A stretch of 32,644 bases of DNA, taken from assembly GCA_030039615.1 (NCBI GenBank), contig JASHVF010000080.1, positions 1 to 32,644 on the forward strand, given 5' to 3'. The notes below the pieces were generated by a model. That model did no database searches, was not told the origin of the DNA, and saw only the letters and a program-made list of their open reading frames with translations. Origin of the DNA: Gammaproteobacteria bacterium. Lineage in GTDB: Bacteria > Pseudomonadota > Gammaproteobacteria > Steroidobacterales > Steroidobacteraceae. The translations under genes were made by a program, and so were the position numbers. This document shows, piece by piece, positions 20,918-29,089 of this stretch. Positions within the stretch are counted from its first letter, which is position 1, and each line of letters begins with the position of its first letter.

Positions 20918-22672
20918 ATGACCGAGCCGCAGAGAATGGGACCCTCGGAGGCACTCGTCGAGACACTCGCCGCCAACGGCGTCAGTCACGTCTTCGGGAT
21001 CGTCGGCTCGGCCTTCATGGACGCGCTCGATATCTTCCCCGCCGCCGGCATCCGCTTCGTGCCGGTCGCGCACGAGCAGGGCGCGATCCACATGGCCGAT
21101 GGTTATGCGCGTGCCTCGGGACGCCACGGTGTATGCATCGCACAGAACGGGCCGGGCGTAACCAACTTCGTCACCGGAGTCGCGGCTGCCTACTGGGCGC
21201 ACTCGCCGGTGGTGTTCATCACGCCGGAAACCGGCTCCATGACCATGGGCCTCGGCGGCTTCCAGGAGACCGAGCAGCTGCCGATCTTCTCGAAGATCAC
21301 CAAGTACCAGGGACACGTCAACAATCCGCGCCGCATGGCCGAGATCGCCGCGCGCTGCTTCGATCGCGCGCTGCTCGAGATGGGGCCCACCCAGCTCAAC
21401 ATTCCGCGCGACTACTTTTACGGCGACTTCGACACCACGATCCCCACTCCGATGCGCATCGCCCACGGCGCCGGCGCGACCGAGGCGCTCGATGCCGCCG
21501 CCGGGCTGCTCGCGGGCGCCAGCTTCCCGGTGATCGTCGCCGGCGGCGGCGTGATTACCGCCGGGGCCGCCGCGGAAGCGATCGAGCTCGCCGACACGCT
21601 CGGCGCCGCGGTCTGCTCGAGCTACCTGCACAACGACTCCTTCCCGGCATCGCACGCGCTCGCCGCCGGCCCGCTCGGCTACCAGGGCTCGAAGGCGGCC
21701 ATGAAGCTGATCGCGCGCGCGGACGTGGTGCTCGCGCTCGGCACGCGCCTAGGTCCCTTCGGCACGCTGCCGCAGTACGGCCTCGACTACTGGCCGAAGC
21801 AGGCGAAGATCATCCAGGTCGACGCGGACCCGCGCATGCTCGGGCTGGTGCGTCCGATCTCGGTCGGGATCCACGGCGACGCCCGGGCGGCCGCCGCCGC
21901 CCTGCTCGCCCGCCTCAAGGCTCGGGAGCTCGCAGGCACCGCCAGCCGCGCCGAGCGCCTTAAGCGCATCGCGGCCGAGAAGTCCGACTGGGAGGCCGAG
22001 CTCGGCGGCTGGACGCACGAGCGCGACCCTTATTCGCTCGAGGTGTCGGCCGGGTCGAAGTACATGCACCCGCGGCAGATGCTGCGCGCGCTCGAGCGCT
22101 CGCTCCCCCCCGGCGCCATGGTGTCGACCGACATCGGCAACATCTGCTCGGTCGCCAACTCCTACCTGCGGTTCGAGCAGCCGCGCTCGATGTTCGCGGC
22201 GATGAGCTTCGGCAACTGCGGCTACGCGTTCCCGGTGATCTGCGGCGCCCGGATCGCCGCTCCCGAGCGCCCGGCGTTCGCCTACGTCGGGGACGGCGCC
22301 TGGGGCATCAGCTTCAACGAGCTGCTCACCTGCGCGCGAGAGAAAATCGGCGTTACGCCGATCGTCTTCAATAATGGCCAGTGGGGCGCGGAGAAGAAGA
22401 ATCACGTCGACTTCTATTCGCGGCGCTACCAGGGCGTGAACCTCGAGAATCCGAGCTGGGCGAAGGTGGCGCAGGCCTTCGGCTGCGAGGGCGTCACGGT
22501 CGAGCGCCTCGAGGACGTCGCCCCGGCGGTGCGCGCCGCGGCGGCCGCCCAGGCCGCGGGCCGCACCACGGTGCTCGAGATGATGGTGACGCAGGAGCTC
22601 GGCGACCCGTTCCGGCGCGACGCGCTCTCGAAGCCGGTGCGGCACCTGGCGAAATACCAGAAGTTCAGCTGA
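20918..22672 (+). CDS. xsc: Sulfoacetaldehyde acetyltransferase
   Basis: This thiamine-diphosphate enzyme of 584 residues converts sulfoacetaldehyde and phosphate to sulfite and acetyl phosphate (EC 2.3.3.15), the desulfonation step of taurine and related C2 sulfonates. It matches Xsc along its length: FGIVGSAFMDALDIF, HEQGAIHMADGYARASGRHG with ThDP-activating E53, AAYWAHSPVVFITPETGSM, GLGGFQETEQLPIFSKITKY, GPTQLNIPRDYFYG. The ThDP/Mg motif runs from GDG (458-460) to NN (485-486) with AWGISFNELL between. A GGAG site lies 8 nt before the ATG. It is the first gene of the plus-strand operon, after a divergent promoter region with a candidate IclR site. The divergent class III aminotransferase probably supplies its substrate. 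Confidence 0.95.
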   Translation: MTEPQRMGPSEALVETLAANGVSHVFGIVGSAFMDALDIFPAAGIRFVPVAHEQGAIHMADGYARASGRHGVCIAQNGPGVTNFVTGVAAAYWAHSPVVFITPETGSMTMGLGGFQETEQLPIFSKITKYQGHVNNPRRMAEIAARCFDRALLEMGPTQLNIPRDYFYGDFDTTIPTPMRIAHGAGATEALDAAAGLLAGASFPVIVAGGGVITAGAAAEAIELADTLGAAVCSSYLHNDSFPASHALAAGPLGYQGSKAAMKLIARADVVLALGTRLGPFGTLPQYGLDYWPKQAKIIQVDADPRMLGLVRPISVGIHGDARAAAAALLARLKARELAGTASRAERLKRIAAEKSDWEAELGGWTHERDPYSLEVSAGSKYMHPRQMLRALERSLPPGAMVSTDIGNICSVANSYLRFEQPRSMFAAMSFGNCGYAFPVICGARIAAPERPAFAYVGDGAWGISFNELLTCAREKIGVTPIVFNNGQWGAEKKNHVDFYSRRYQGVNLENPSWAKVAQAFGCEGVTVERLEDVAPAVRAAAAAQAAGRTTVLEMMVTQELGDPFRRDALSKPVRHLAKYQKFS

Positions 22673-22682
22673 CGGCGCGCCG

Positions 22683-24065
22683 ATGCACGCCGGGGCAGAA
22701 ACGCACCAGCCCGCCGCGAGCGGCCTGCGCCGCTCCCTGCAGCGGCGGCACATGCAGATGATCGCGCTCGGCGGCGTGATCGGCGCCGGCCTGTTCGTCG
22801 GCAGCGGCGTCGTCATCAGCTCCGCCGGACCCGCCGCGGTCATCTCCTTCGCACTCACCGGCACGCTGGTGGTGCTGGTGATGCGCATGCTCGGCGAGAT
22901 GGCGGTCGCCCATCCCGCGGTCGGCGGCTTCTACGAGTACAACCGCCTCGCGCTCGGCGAGCTCGCCGGGTTCCTCACCGGCTGGATGTACTGGTACTTC
23001 TGGGTGATCGTGGTCGCCATGGAGGCGGTCGCGGGCGCGCGCATCCTCGGCGCCTGGTGGCCGGAGGTCGCGCCCTGGGAGTTCACGCTGGCGCTCATGA
23101 CGATCTTCACGATCGTGAATCTGCTCTCGGTGCGCTCCTACGGCGAGGCCGAGTTCTGGTTCGCCTCGATCAAGGTGGCGGCCATCGTGGTGTTCCTCAT
23201 CGCCGGCGCGCTGTTCGTATTCGGCGGCTGGCCGGGCGCCCCGGGCGGCCTGCCGCACCTGACGAGCGACGGCGGCTTCATGCCGAACGGCATCGTGCCG
23301 GTATTGACGGGAGCGGTGGCCGCGACCGGCTTCTACTTCGGCGCCGAGATCGTCACGATCGCCGCCGCCGAGTCGTCGGAGCCCGAGAAGGCGGTCGCCG
23401 ACACCACCCAATCGGTGATCTGGCGCGTGCTGGTGTTCTACATCGGCTCGATTTTCCTGGTGGTGGCGCTCGTGCCCTGGAACGACACGGTGCGCATGTC
23501 GCGCCCCTATGTGAGCGTCATGGAGGTGCTGCGCATTCCATGGGCCGACAGACTCATGAGCCTCGTCATCCTCACGGCGGTGCTGTCGGCGCTCAACTCG
23601 GGACTGTTCGCCTCCTCGCGCATGCTGATGGCGCTCGCCGGGCATCGCGATGCCCCGCCGGCCCTCGGCCGGCTCGACCGGCGCGGCGTCCCGGTGGGCG
23701 CGATCCTCGCGAGCACCGCCTTCGGCTACGTGACGGTCGTGATGAGCTATCTCTCGCCCGACAAGATCTTCGCCTTCCTGGTCAACTCCTACGGAACCGT
23801 CGCCATCTTCGTCTACGTGCTGATCGCCTTTGCGCAGCTGCGACTGCGCGCCCAGCTCGAGCGCGAGGCGCCCGAGCGGCTGCGCATCCGCATGTGGGGC
23901 TATCCGTGGCTCACGTGCCTCGCCATCGCCGGGATGCTGGCGATACTCGCCGCCATGGGGCTGATCGCCGACCAGCGCGTGCCGCTCGTCTTCGGCCTGG
24001 TGAGTCTCGCGATCCTGCTGGTCGCCCATGCAACACGGCGCCTGCTCGGCGCCGGGAAGCGCTGA
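22683..24065 (+). CDS. APC-superfamily amino-acid permease
   Basis: This is a 460-residue inner-membrane transporter with about 12 helices, from the amino acid transporter (AAT/GabP-like) branch of the APC superfamily. Family blocks include RRHMQMIALGGVIGAGLFVG in helix 1, RMLGEMAVAHPAVGGFYEY after helix 2, GFYFGAEIVTIAAAESSEPE and LNSGLFASSRMLMALA. Relatives take up GABA, proline or aromatic amino acids with protons. It starts 10 bp after xsc and its stop overlaps the next gene's ATG (TGATG), so it is cotranscribed with xsc. By position it is a good candidate for uptake of taurine or an analogous omega-amino acid in place of the usual TauABC or TRAP systems; this is inferred from context only. 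Confidence 0.9.
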   Translation: MHAGAETHQPAASGLRRSLQRRHMQMIALGGVIGAGLFVGSGVVISSAGPAAVISFALTGTLVVLVMRMLGEMAVAHPAVGGFYEYNRLALGELAGFLTGWMYWYFWVIVVAMEAVAGARILGAWWPEVAPWEFTLALMTIFTIVNLLSVRSYGEAEFWFASIKVAAIVVFLIAGALFVFGGWPGAPGGLPHLTSDGGFMPNGIVPVLTGAVAATGFYFGAEIVTIAAAESSEPEKAVADTTQSVIWRVLVFYIGSIFLVVALVPWNDTVRMSRPYVSVMEVLRIPWADRLMSLVILTAVLSALNSGLFASSRMLMALAGHRDAPPALGRLDRRGVPVGAILASTAFGYVTVVMSYLSPDKIFAFLVNSYGTVAIFVYVLIAFAQLRLRAQLEREAPERLRIRMWGYPWLTCLAIAGMLAILAAMGLIADQRVPLVFGLVSLAILLVAHATRRLLGAGKR

Positions 24066-25249
24066 TGCGGCTGCTCATCTTCAACGCGGGCAGCTCTTCG
24101 CTCAAATTCGACCTGCTGGAGCTGCAGGGCGGCGGCGCCACGCGGCGTCTGTGCTCCGGATCCTTCGTCGACGCCCCCGGCGGGCTGCGCCTCGAGACTG
24201 CCGATCAGGCGCCGCCGCTTCCCGGGCCACTGCGCACGCTCGCGGCCGCCGCCGCCTTCGTGGTCGGCTGGCTCGCCGACGCGCGGCTGCTTACGGACCT
24301 CGGCGCAAGCGTGCACCGCATCGTGCACGGCGGCGAACGCTTCCGTGCCACGACGCGCCTCGGCGAGGCCGAGCTCGCCGCGCTCGCGCAGCTGAATGAG
24401 CTCGCGCCACTGCACAACCCGCCGGCGCTCGCGGTCATCGCCGCGGTGCGCGCGGCTCTCGGTGAGAGCCTGCCCGCGATCGGGGTGTTCGATACTGCCT
24501 ACTACGCAGCGCTCCCCGAGCCTGCCTGGCGCTACGCCGTGCCCGAGCGCTGGTATCGCGACTTCGGCGTGCGGCGCTATGGATTTCACGGCATCGCGCA
24601 CCGCTACCTGTGCGCCACCGCGCGCACCCGGCTGCCGGCGGGCAAGCCTGCGAGCCGGATCGTGAGCCTGCAGCTCGGGCGTGGTTGCTCGATCACGGCC
24701 ACACGCGACCAGCAGCCCGTCGCGACCAGCATGGGCTTCACCCCGCTCGAGGGACTCGTCATGGGGACGCGCTCAGGGGACTTCGATCCCGGCGCCCTGC
24801 TGTACGTCATGGAGCGCGGCGGCATGTCGACCGCCGAGATGAGCGGAATACTCAACACCGAGAGCGGCTTACGGGGCCTCTCCGGCGGCAGCGCCGACAT
24901 GCAGGAGCTGCTGCGCCGCGAGAGTCAGGGGGATGCGGGTGCAATGCTCGCGATCGAGATATTCTGTAGACGTGCGCGGCAGTATCTCGGCGGCTTCGCC
25001 TGCGAGCTCGGCGGCGTCGATATCATCGTCTTCGGCGGCGGCATCGGCGAGCACAGCGCGGAGATCCGCCGGCGCATCGTGGGCGGCCTCGAATGGACCG
25101 GCATCGCGATCGACGAGAATCTGAATCGCGCCGCCGGCGCGGCGAGCATCGGCGCCCCCGACAGCCGGGCGGCGGTCGAGGTCGTGGCGGTCGACGAGGC
25201 GAGCGTACTGGCGTCCGAGGCGGCGGCGCTGCTGGCGCGCGCGGTCTGA
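24065..25249 (+). CDS. Acetate kinase homologue with altered active site
   Basis: This is a 394-residue member of the acetate/propionate kinase family (ASKHA fold), which interconverts acetyl phosphate + ADP and acetate + ATP. Conserved parts: LIFNAGSSSLKFDLLE (N7), VHRIVHGGERF (R85), FDTAYY (D143), RRYGFHGIAHRY, TSMGFTPLEGLVMGTRSGD (R236) and FGGGIGEHSAEIRRRI. The normally invariant HLGNG block reads LQLGRGCS, so the transition-state histidine (His180 of the Methanosarcina enzyme) is Q203 and the asparagine is R206; the FDTAFH block reads FDTAYY. The ATG shares one base with the permease stop codon. In this operon it could turn the acetyl phosphate released by Xsc into ATP, replacing phosphotransacetylase. 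Because of the substitutions I leave out the symbol ackA: activity or substrate may differ. Confidence 0.88.
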   Translation: MRLLIFNAGSSSLKFDLLELQGGGATRRLCSGSFVDAPGGLRLETADQAPPLPGPLRTLAAAAAFVVGWLADARLLTDLGASVHRIVHGGERFRATTRLGEAELAALAQLNELAPLHNPPALAVIAAVRAALGESLPAIGVFDTAYYAALPEPAWRYAVPERWYRDFGVRRYGFHGIAHRYLCATARTRLPAGKPASRIVSLQLGRGCSITATRDQQPVATSMGFTPLEGLVMGTRSGDFDPGALLYVMERGGMSTAEMSGILNTESGLRGLSGGSADMQELLRRESQGDAGAMLAIEIFCRRARQYLGGFACELGGVDIIVFGGGIGEHSAEIRRRIVGGLEWTGIAIDENLNRAAGAASIGAPDSRAAVEVVAVDEASVLASEAAALLARAV

Positions 25250-25281
25250 GGGCACGCCGTCATTGACCTGAGCGGAACCAC

Positions 25282-26388
25282 ATGAGCACCGAACCTTATC
25301 TCCTCACTCCCGGGCCCCTCAGCATCTCGATGCGCACCAAGCAGGCCATGCTGCGCGACTGGGGCTCGTGGGACGTCGACTTCAACAGCATCACCGGCCG
25401 CATTCGCGAGCGGCTGCTGGCGATCGTCCATGGCGCCGCTACCCACGAGTGCGTGCCGCTGCAGGGCAGCGGCACCTTCTCGGTCGAGGCGGCGCTCGGC
25501 ACGCTGGTGCCGCGCGCCCACGGGCACGTACTGGTGCCGCAGAACGGCGCCTACTGCCAGCGCATCGCGCGCATCTGCCGCTACCTCGGGCGCAAGGTGA
25601 CGACCATCGACTACGCCGAGGACGCCGCGGTGAAGGCCGCCGATGTCGAGCGCGCGCTTGCCCAGGATCCATCCATCACGCACGTGGCGCTGGTGCATTG
25701 CGAGACCAGCGCCGGAATCCTCAATCCCCTCGATGAGGTCGCCCAGGTCGTCGCGCGACACGAGCGGCGCCTGATCGTCGATGCCATGAGCTCCTTTGGC
25801 GCGCTCGAGATCGATGCGCGGCGCACGCCTTTCGATGCGTTGGTCGCGGCCTCGGGCAAGTGCCTCGAGGGACCGCCCGGTATGGGCTTCGTGATCGTGC
25901 GGCGCAGCGCGCTCGAGCGCAGCGAAGGCAACGGTCATTCGCTCGCCCTGGACCTCTATGACCAGTGGGTGTACATGCAGAAGACCACCCAGTGGCGCTA
26001 CACGCCCCCTACGCACGTCGTGGCCGCTTTCGATTGCGCCATCGCGCAGTTTCTCGAGGAAGGCGGCCAGGCGGCGCGCGGCGCGCGCTACGCGCGCAAC
26101 TGCCGCACCTTGATCGACGGCATGAGCGCGCTCGGACTCAGGAGCTTTCTGCCGGCGTCGATCCAGGCGCCGATCATCGTGACCTTCCACGCGCCGGACG
26201 ATCCGCACTACCAGTTCAAGAGCTTCTACAACGCCGTCAAGGCGCTCGGCTACGTGCTCTACCCGGGCAAGCTCACGACGCTCGAGACTTTCCGCGTCGG
26301 CTGCATGGGGCAGCTCGGCGAGCGCGGCATCGGCGGCGCCATCGAGGCCGTCGGCCAGGTACTGGCGCAGATGCGCGCCGCCGCGTGA
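25282..26388 (+). CDS. phnW: 2-aminoethylphosphonate:pyruvate aminotransferase
   Basis: This is a 368-residue fold-type I (class V) aminotransferase matching PhnW (EC 2.6.1.37), which converts 2-aminoethylphosphonate and pyruvate to phosphonoacetaldehyde and alanine. Signatures: LLTPGPLSISMRTKQAMLRD at the N-terminus, DWGSWDVDFNSITGRIR, VPLQGSGTFSVEAALGTLVP, D167 in IVDAMSSFGA and the PLP lysine K193 in AASGKCLEGPPGMGFVI. The C-terminal part has VLYPGKLTTLETFRVGCMGQ. It starts 32 bp after the acetate-kinase homologue and is followed 8 bp later by phnA. With phnA and phnY next to it, the full oxidative aminoethylphosphonate route is present; no phosphonatase (PhnX) is seen in the window. Confidence 0.95.
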   Translation: MSTEPYLLTPGPLSISMRTKQAMLRDWGSWDVDFNSITGRIRERLLAIVHGAATHECVPLQGSGTFSVEAALGTLVPRAHGHVLVPQNGAYCQRIARICRYLGRKVTTIDYAEDAAVKAADVERALAQDPSITHVALVHCETSAGILNPLDEVAQVVARHERRLIVDAMSSFGALEIDARRTPFDALVAASGKCLEGPPGMGFVIVRRSALERSEGNGHSLALDLYDQWVYMQKTTQWRYTPPTHVVAAFDCAIAQFLEEGGQAARGARYARNCRTLIDGMSALGLRSFLPASIQAPIIVTFHAPDDPHYQFKSFYNAVKALGYVLYPGKLTTLETFRVGCMGQLGERGIGGAIEAVGQVLAQMRAAA

Positions 26389-26395
26389 GACACCC

Positions 26396-27616
26396 ATGAG
26401 CGCCATCGAAGTCAACGGCCGAAAGTACCGCCTCCCCGAGCGTCCCTCGGTGGTGGTGTGCGTCGACGGCTGGGATCCCGAGTACGTCTCGCAGGCCGTC
26501 GCCCAGGGCTACACCCCCTGGCTGCAGCGCACCCTCGCGAGCGGCGCCGCCGTGGTCGCCGATTGCGTCATCCCGAGCTTCACCAATCCCAACAACCTGT
26601 CGATCGTCACCGGGGCACCGCCGGCGGTGCACGGGATCTGCGGAAACTTCCTCTACGATCCCGAGAGCGGCACCGAGCTCATGATGAACGACCCGAAGTG
26701 GCTGCGCGCCCCGACGATCCTGGCGGCGCTCGCCGACGCGGGCCGCAGGGTGGCGGTCGTCACCGCCAAGGACAAGCTGCGGCGGCTCCTCGGCCACAGG
26801 ATGCGCGGCGTGTGCTTCTCGGCGGAGAAGGCCGACAGCGTCACGCTCTCCGAGCACGGCATCGAAGGGGCCCTGGCGCTGGTCGGGCTGCCGCTGCCGA
26901 GCGTCTACAGCGCCGCGCTCTCCGAGTTCGTGTTCGCCGCCGGCGTGCGCCTCATGGAGACGCAGCGCCCCGACCTCATGTATCTCTCGACCACCGACTA
27001 CGTGCAGCACAAGCACGCGCCGGGATCGGCGGAGGCGAACGCCTTCTGCCGCATGATGGATGGCTATTTCGAGCGGCTCGAGCGCCTCGGCTGTACGCTG
27101 GTGCTCACCGCCGACCACGGCATGAGCGCCAAGACGCGCCTCGACGCGAGTCCCAACGTCATTTATCTCCAGGACACGCTCGATGCCTGGCTCGGCGCCG
27201 GCCGCACGCGCGTCATCCTGCCGATCACCGATCCCTACGTCGTGCACCACGGCGCGCTCGGCTCGTACGCGACCGTCTATCTCACCGACGCCGCGCAGGC
27301 CGAGCCGCTCGCGGCGCGCCTCACGGCGCTGCGCGGCATCGAGCTGGTGCTGACGCGCGCCGAGGCCGCGCGCCGCTTCGAGCTGCCCGCCGACCGCATC
27401 GGCGACCTGGTGGTGATCTCGGTGCGCTCGATGGCGCTCGGCTCGGCCGCGGCCAAACACGACCTCTCCGGCCTCGATGCGCCGCTGCGCTCGCACGGCG
27501 GGCTCTCCGAGCAGCCGGTGCCGCTCATCATGAACCGCGCAATCGCCAACCTCGACAGCAACCGGCGCTGGCGCAACTTCGATGCTTTCGATTGGGCGCT
27601 GAACCATGGCGGATAG
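26396..27616 (+). CDS. phnA: Phosphonoacetate hydrolase
   Basis: This 406-residue enzyme of the alkaline phosphatase superfamily cleaves the C-P bond of phosphonoacetate to acetate and phosphate (EC 3.11.1.2). The two-zinc site can be traced: D24 in VCVDGWDPEY, the nucleophile T63 in IPSFTNPNNLSIVTG, D201 and H205 in STTDYVQHKHAPG, D240/H241 in LTADHGMSAKT and H367 in RSHGGLSEQPVP. Length and motif order match Sinorhizobium PhnA. This gene is not the unrelated E. coli protein that shares the name. It overlaps phnY by 11 bp, so the two are probably translationally coupled. Products fit the rest of the operon: acetate and phosphate are also end products of the xsc and kinase branch. Confidence 0.95.
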   Translation: MSAIEVNGRKYRLPERPSVVVCVDGWDPEYVSQAVAQGYTPWLQRTLASGAAVVADCVIPSFTNPNNLSIVTGAPPAVHGICGNFLYDPESGTELMMNDPKWLRAPTILAALADAGRRVAVVTAKDKLRRLLGHRMRGVCFSAEKADSVTLSEHGIEGALALVGLPLPSVYSAALSEFVFAAGVRLMETQRPDLMYLSTTDYVQHKHAPGSAEANAFCRMMDGYFERLERLGCTLVLTADHGMSAKTRLDASPNVIYLQDTLDAWLGAGRTRVILPITDPYVVHHGALGSYATVYLTDAAQAEPLAARLTALRGIELVLTRAEAARRFELPADRIGDLVVISVRSMALGSAAAKHDLSGLDAPLRSHGGLSEQPVPLIMNRAIANLDSNRRWRNFDAFDWALNHGG

Positions 27617-29075
27617 CCTCGAGCGCGCCCCTGCCCGGGGCACCGGCGCGCTGCGGCGCGAGACGCTGCGGATCGCCGGAGCGCGCGTTGCCGCCGAGCG
27701 CAACGCCGAGGTGTTCAATCCCTACAGCCGCGCGTGCGTCGGCACGGTCGCGATGGCCTCGGTCGCCGAGGTGCGGCGCGCCATCGCCGCGGCACGTGCG
27801 TTCCGCCCGCAGCTGACGCGCTACGAGCGCTACCGCATCTGCCAACGGACCGCCGCAGCGCTGCACGCACGCACCGAGGAGATCGCCGATCTCATCACGG
27901 CAGAGAGCGGACTGTGCAAGAAGGACTCGCTCTACGAGGTGGGCCGCGCCTGCGACGTGTTCGTGTTCGCCGGCAACGCGGCGCTGCAGGACGACGGCCA
28001 GATCTTCTCCTGCGACCTGACCGCCCACGGCAGGAAGCGCAAGGTCTACACGCTGCGCGAGCCGCTGCTCGGCGTCATCAGCGCCATCACGCCCTTCAAC
28101 CATCCGCTCAATCAGGTGGCGCACAAGGTGGCGCCGAGCATCGCCAGCAACAACCGCATGGTGCTCAAGCCCTCGGAGAAGACACCGCTCACCGCGCTCT
28201 TGCTCGCCGACATTCTCTACGAGTCGGGACTGCCGCCGGAGATGCTCAGCGTGCTCACCGGAGATCCGCGCGAGATCGCCGACGAGCTGCTCACGCACCC
28301 CGACGTCGACCTGGTCACCTTCACCGGCGGAGTCGCGATCGGCAAGTACATCGCCGCCAAGGCGGTCTACAAGCGCCAGGTGCTCGAGCTCGGCGGCAAC
28401 GACCCGCTCATCGTCATGGAGGACGCCGATCTCGAGGAGGCCGCGACGCTCGCCGCCGCGGGCTCCTACAGGAACTCCGGGCAGCGCTGCACGGCGATCA
28501 AGCGCATGCTGGTCGAGGAGTCGGTCGCGCCGCGCTTCACCGAGCTGCTGGTCGAGAAGTCGCGTGCCGTGAAGTACGGCGATCCCATGGATCCAGCCAC
28601 CGACATGGGCACGGTGATCGACGAGGCGGCGGCGCGCTCGTTCGAGAGCCGGGTGAACGAGGCGCTGGCCCAGGGCGCGCGGCTCCGGTACGGCAACATC
28701 CGCGACGGCGCCCTCTATTCGCCCACCGTGCTCGATCGCGTCGAGCCGCACATGCTGCTCGTGAAAGAGGAGACCTTCGGGCCGGTCTCGCCCGTCATGA
28801 CGTTCCGCACCATCGACGATGCGATCCGCATCTCGAACTCGACCGCCTACGGGCTGTCTTCCGCGGTGTGCACCAACCGCCTCGACTACATCACCCGCTT
28901 CGTGCAGGAGCTCAACGTCGGCAGCGTCAACGTCCGCGAGGTCCCCGGCTACCGCCTCGAGCTCACGCCCTTCGGCGGCATCAAGGACTCCGGCCTCGGC
29001 TACAAGGAAGGCGTACAGGAAGCGATCCGCAGCTTCACCAACACCAAGACCTACTCGCTTCCCTGGCTGCCTTGA
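27606..29075 (+). CDS. phnY: Phosphonoacetaldehyde dehydrogenase
   Basis: This 489-residue NAD-dependent aldehyde dehydrogenase oxidises phosphonoacetaldehyde to phosphonoacetate (EC 1.2.1.-). It links PhnW to PhnA. Visible active-site residues: N165 in ITPFNHPLNQ, K188 in VLKPSEKTPLTA, E261 in VLELGGNDP, and the nucleophile C295 in NSGQRCTAIKRML. The arginine just before the cysteine (R294) and the His of FNHP match residues that contact the phosphonate in the Sinorhizobium enzyme, as I recall that structure. The name PhnY is also used for an unrelated dioxygenase; the dehydrogenase is meant here. The start lies inside the last codons of phnA. Confidence 0.93.
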   Translation: MADSLERAPARGTGALRRETLRIAGARVAAERNAEVFNPYSRACVGTVAMASVAEVRRAIAAARAFRPQLTRYERYRICQRTAAALHARTEEIADLITAESGLCKKDSLYEVGRACDVFVFAGNAALQDDGQIFSCDLTAHGRKRKVYTLREPLLGVISAITPFNHPLNQVAHKVAPSIASNNRMVLKPSEKTPLTALLLADILYESGLPPEMLSVLTGDPREIADELLTHPDVDLVTFTGGVAIGKYIAAKAVYKRQVLELGGNDPLIVMEDADLEEAATLAAAGSYRNSGQRCTAIKRMLVEESVAPRFTELLVEKSRAVKYGDPMDPATDMGTVIDEAAARSFESRVNEALAQGARLRYGNIRDGALYSPTVLDRVEPHMLLVKEETFGPVSPVMTFRTIDDAIRISNSTAYGLSSAVCTNRLDYITRFVQELNVGSVNVREVPGYRLELTPFGGIKDSGLGYKEGVQEAIRSFTNTKTYSLPWLP

Positions 29076-29089
29076 GTGGTGACGGCGCC

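Noticed and set aside
22665..24029. A 454-codon minus-strand frame with many His/Asp/Arg residues opposite the permease.
   Set aside because: It is the antisense of a 12-helix membrane protein; hydrophobic codons read backwards give charged residues. There is no start signal.
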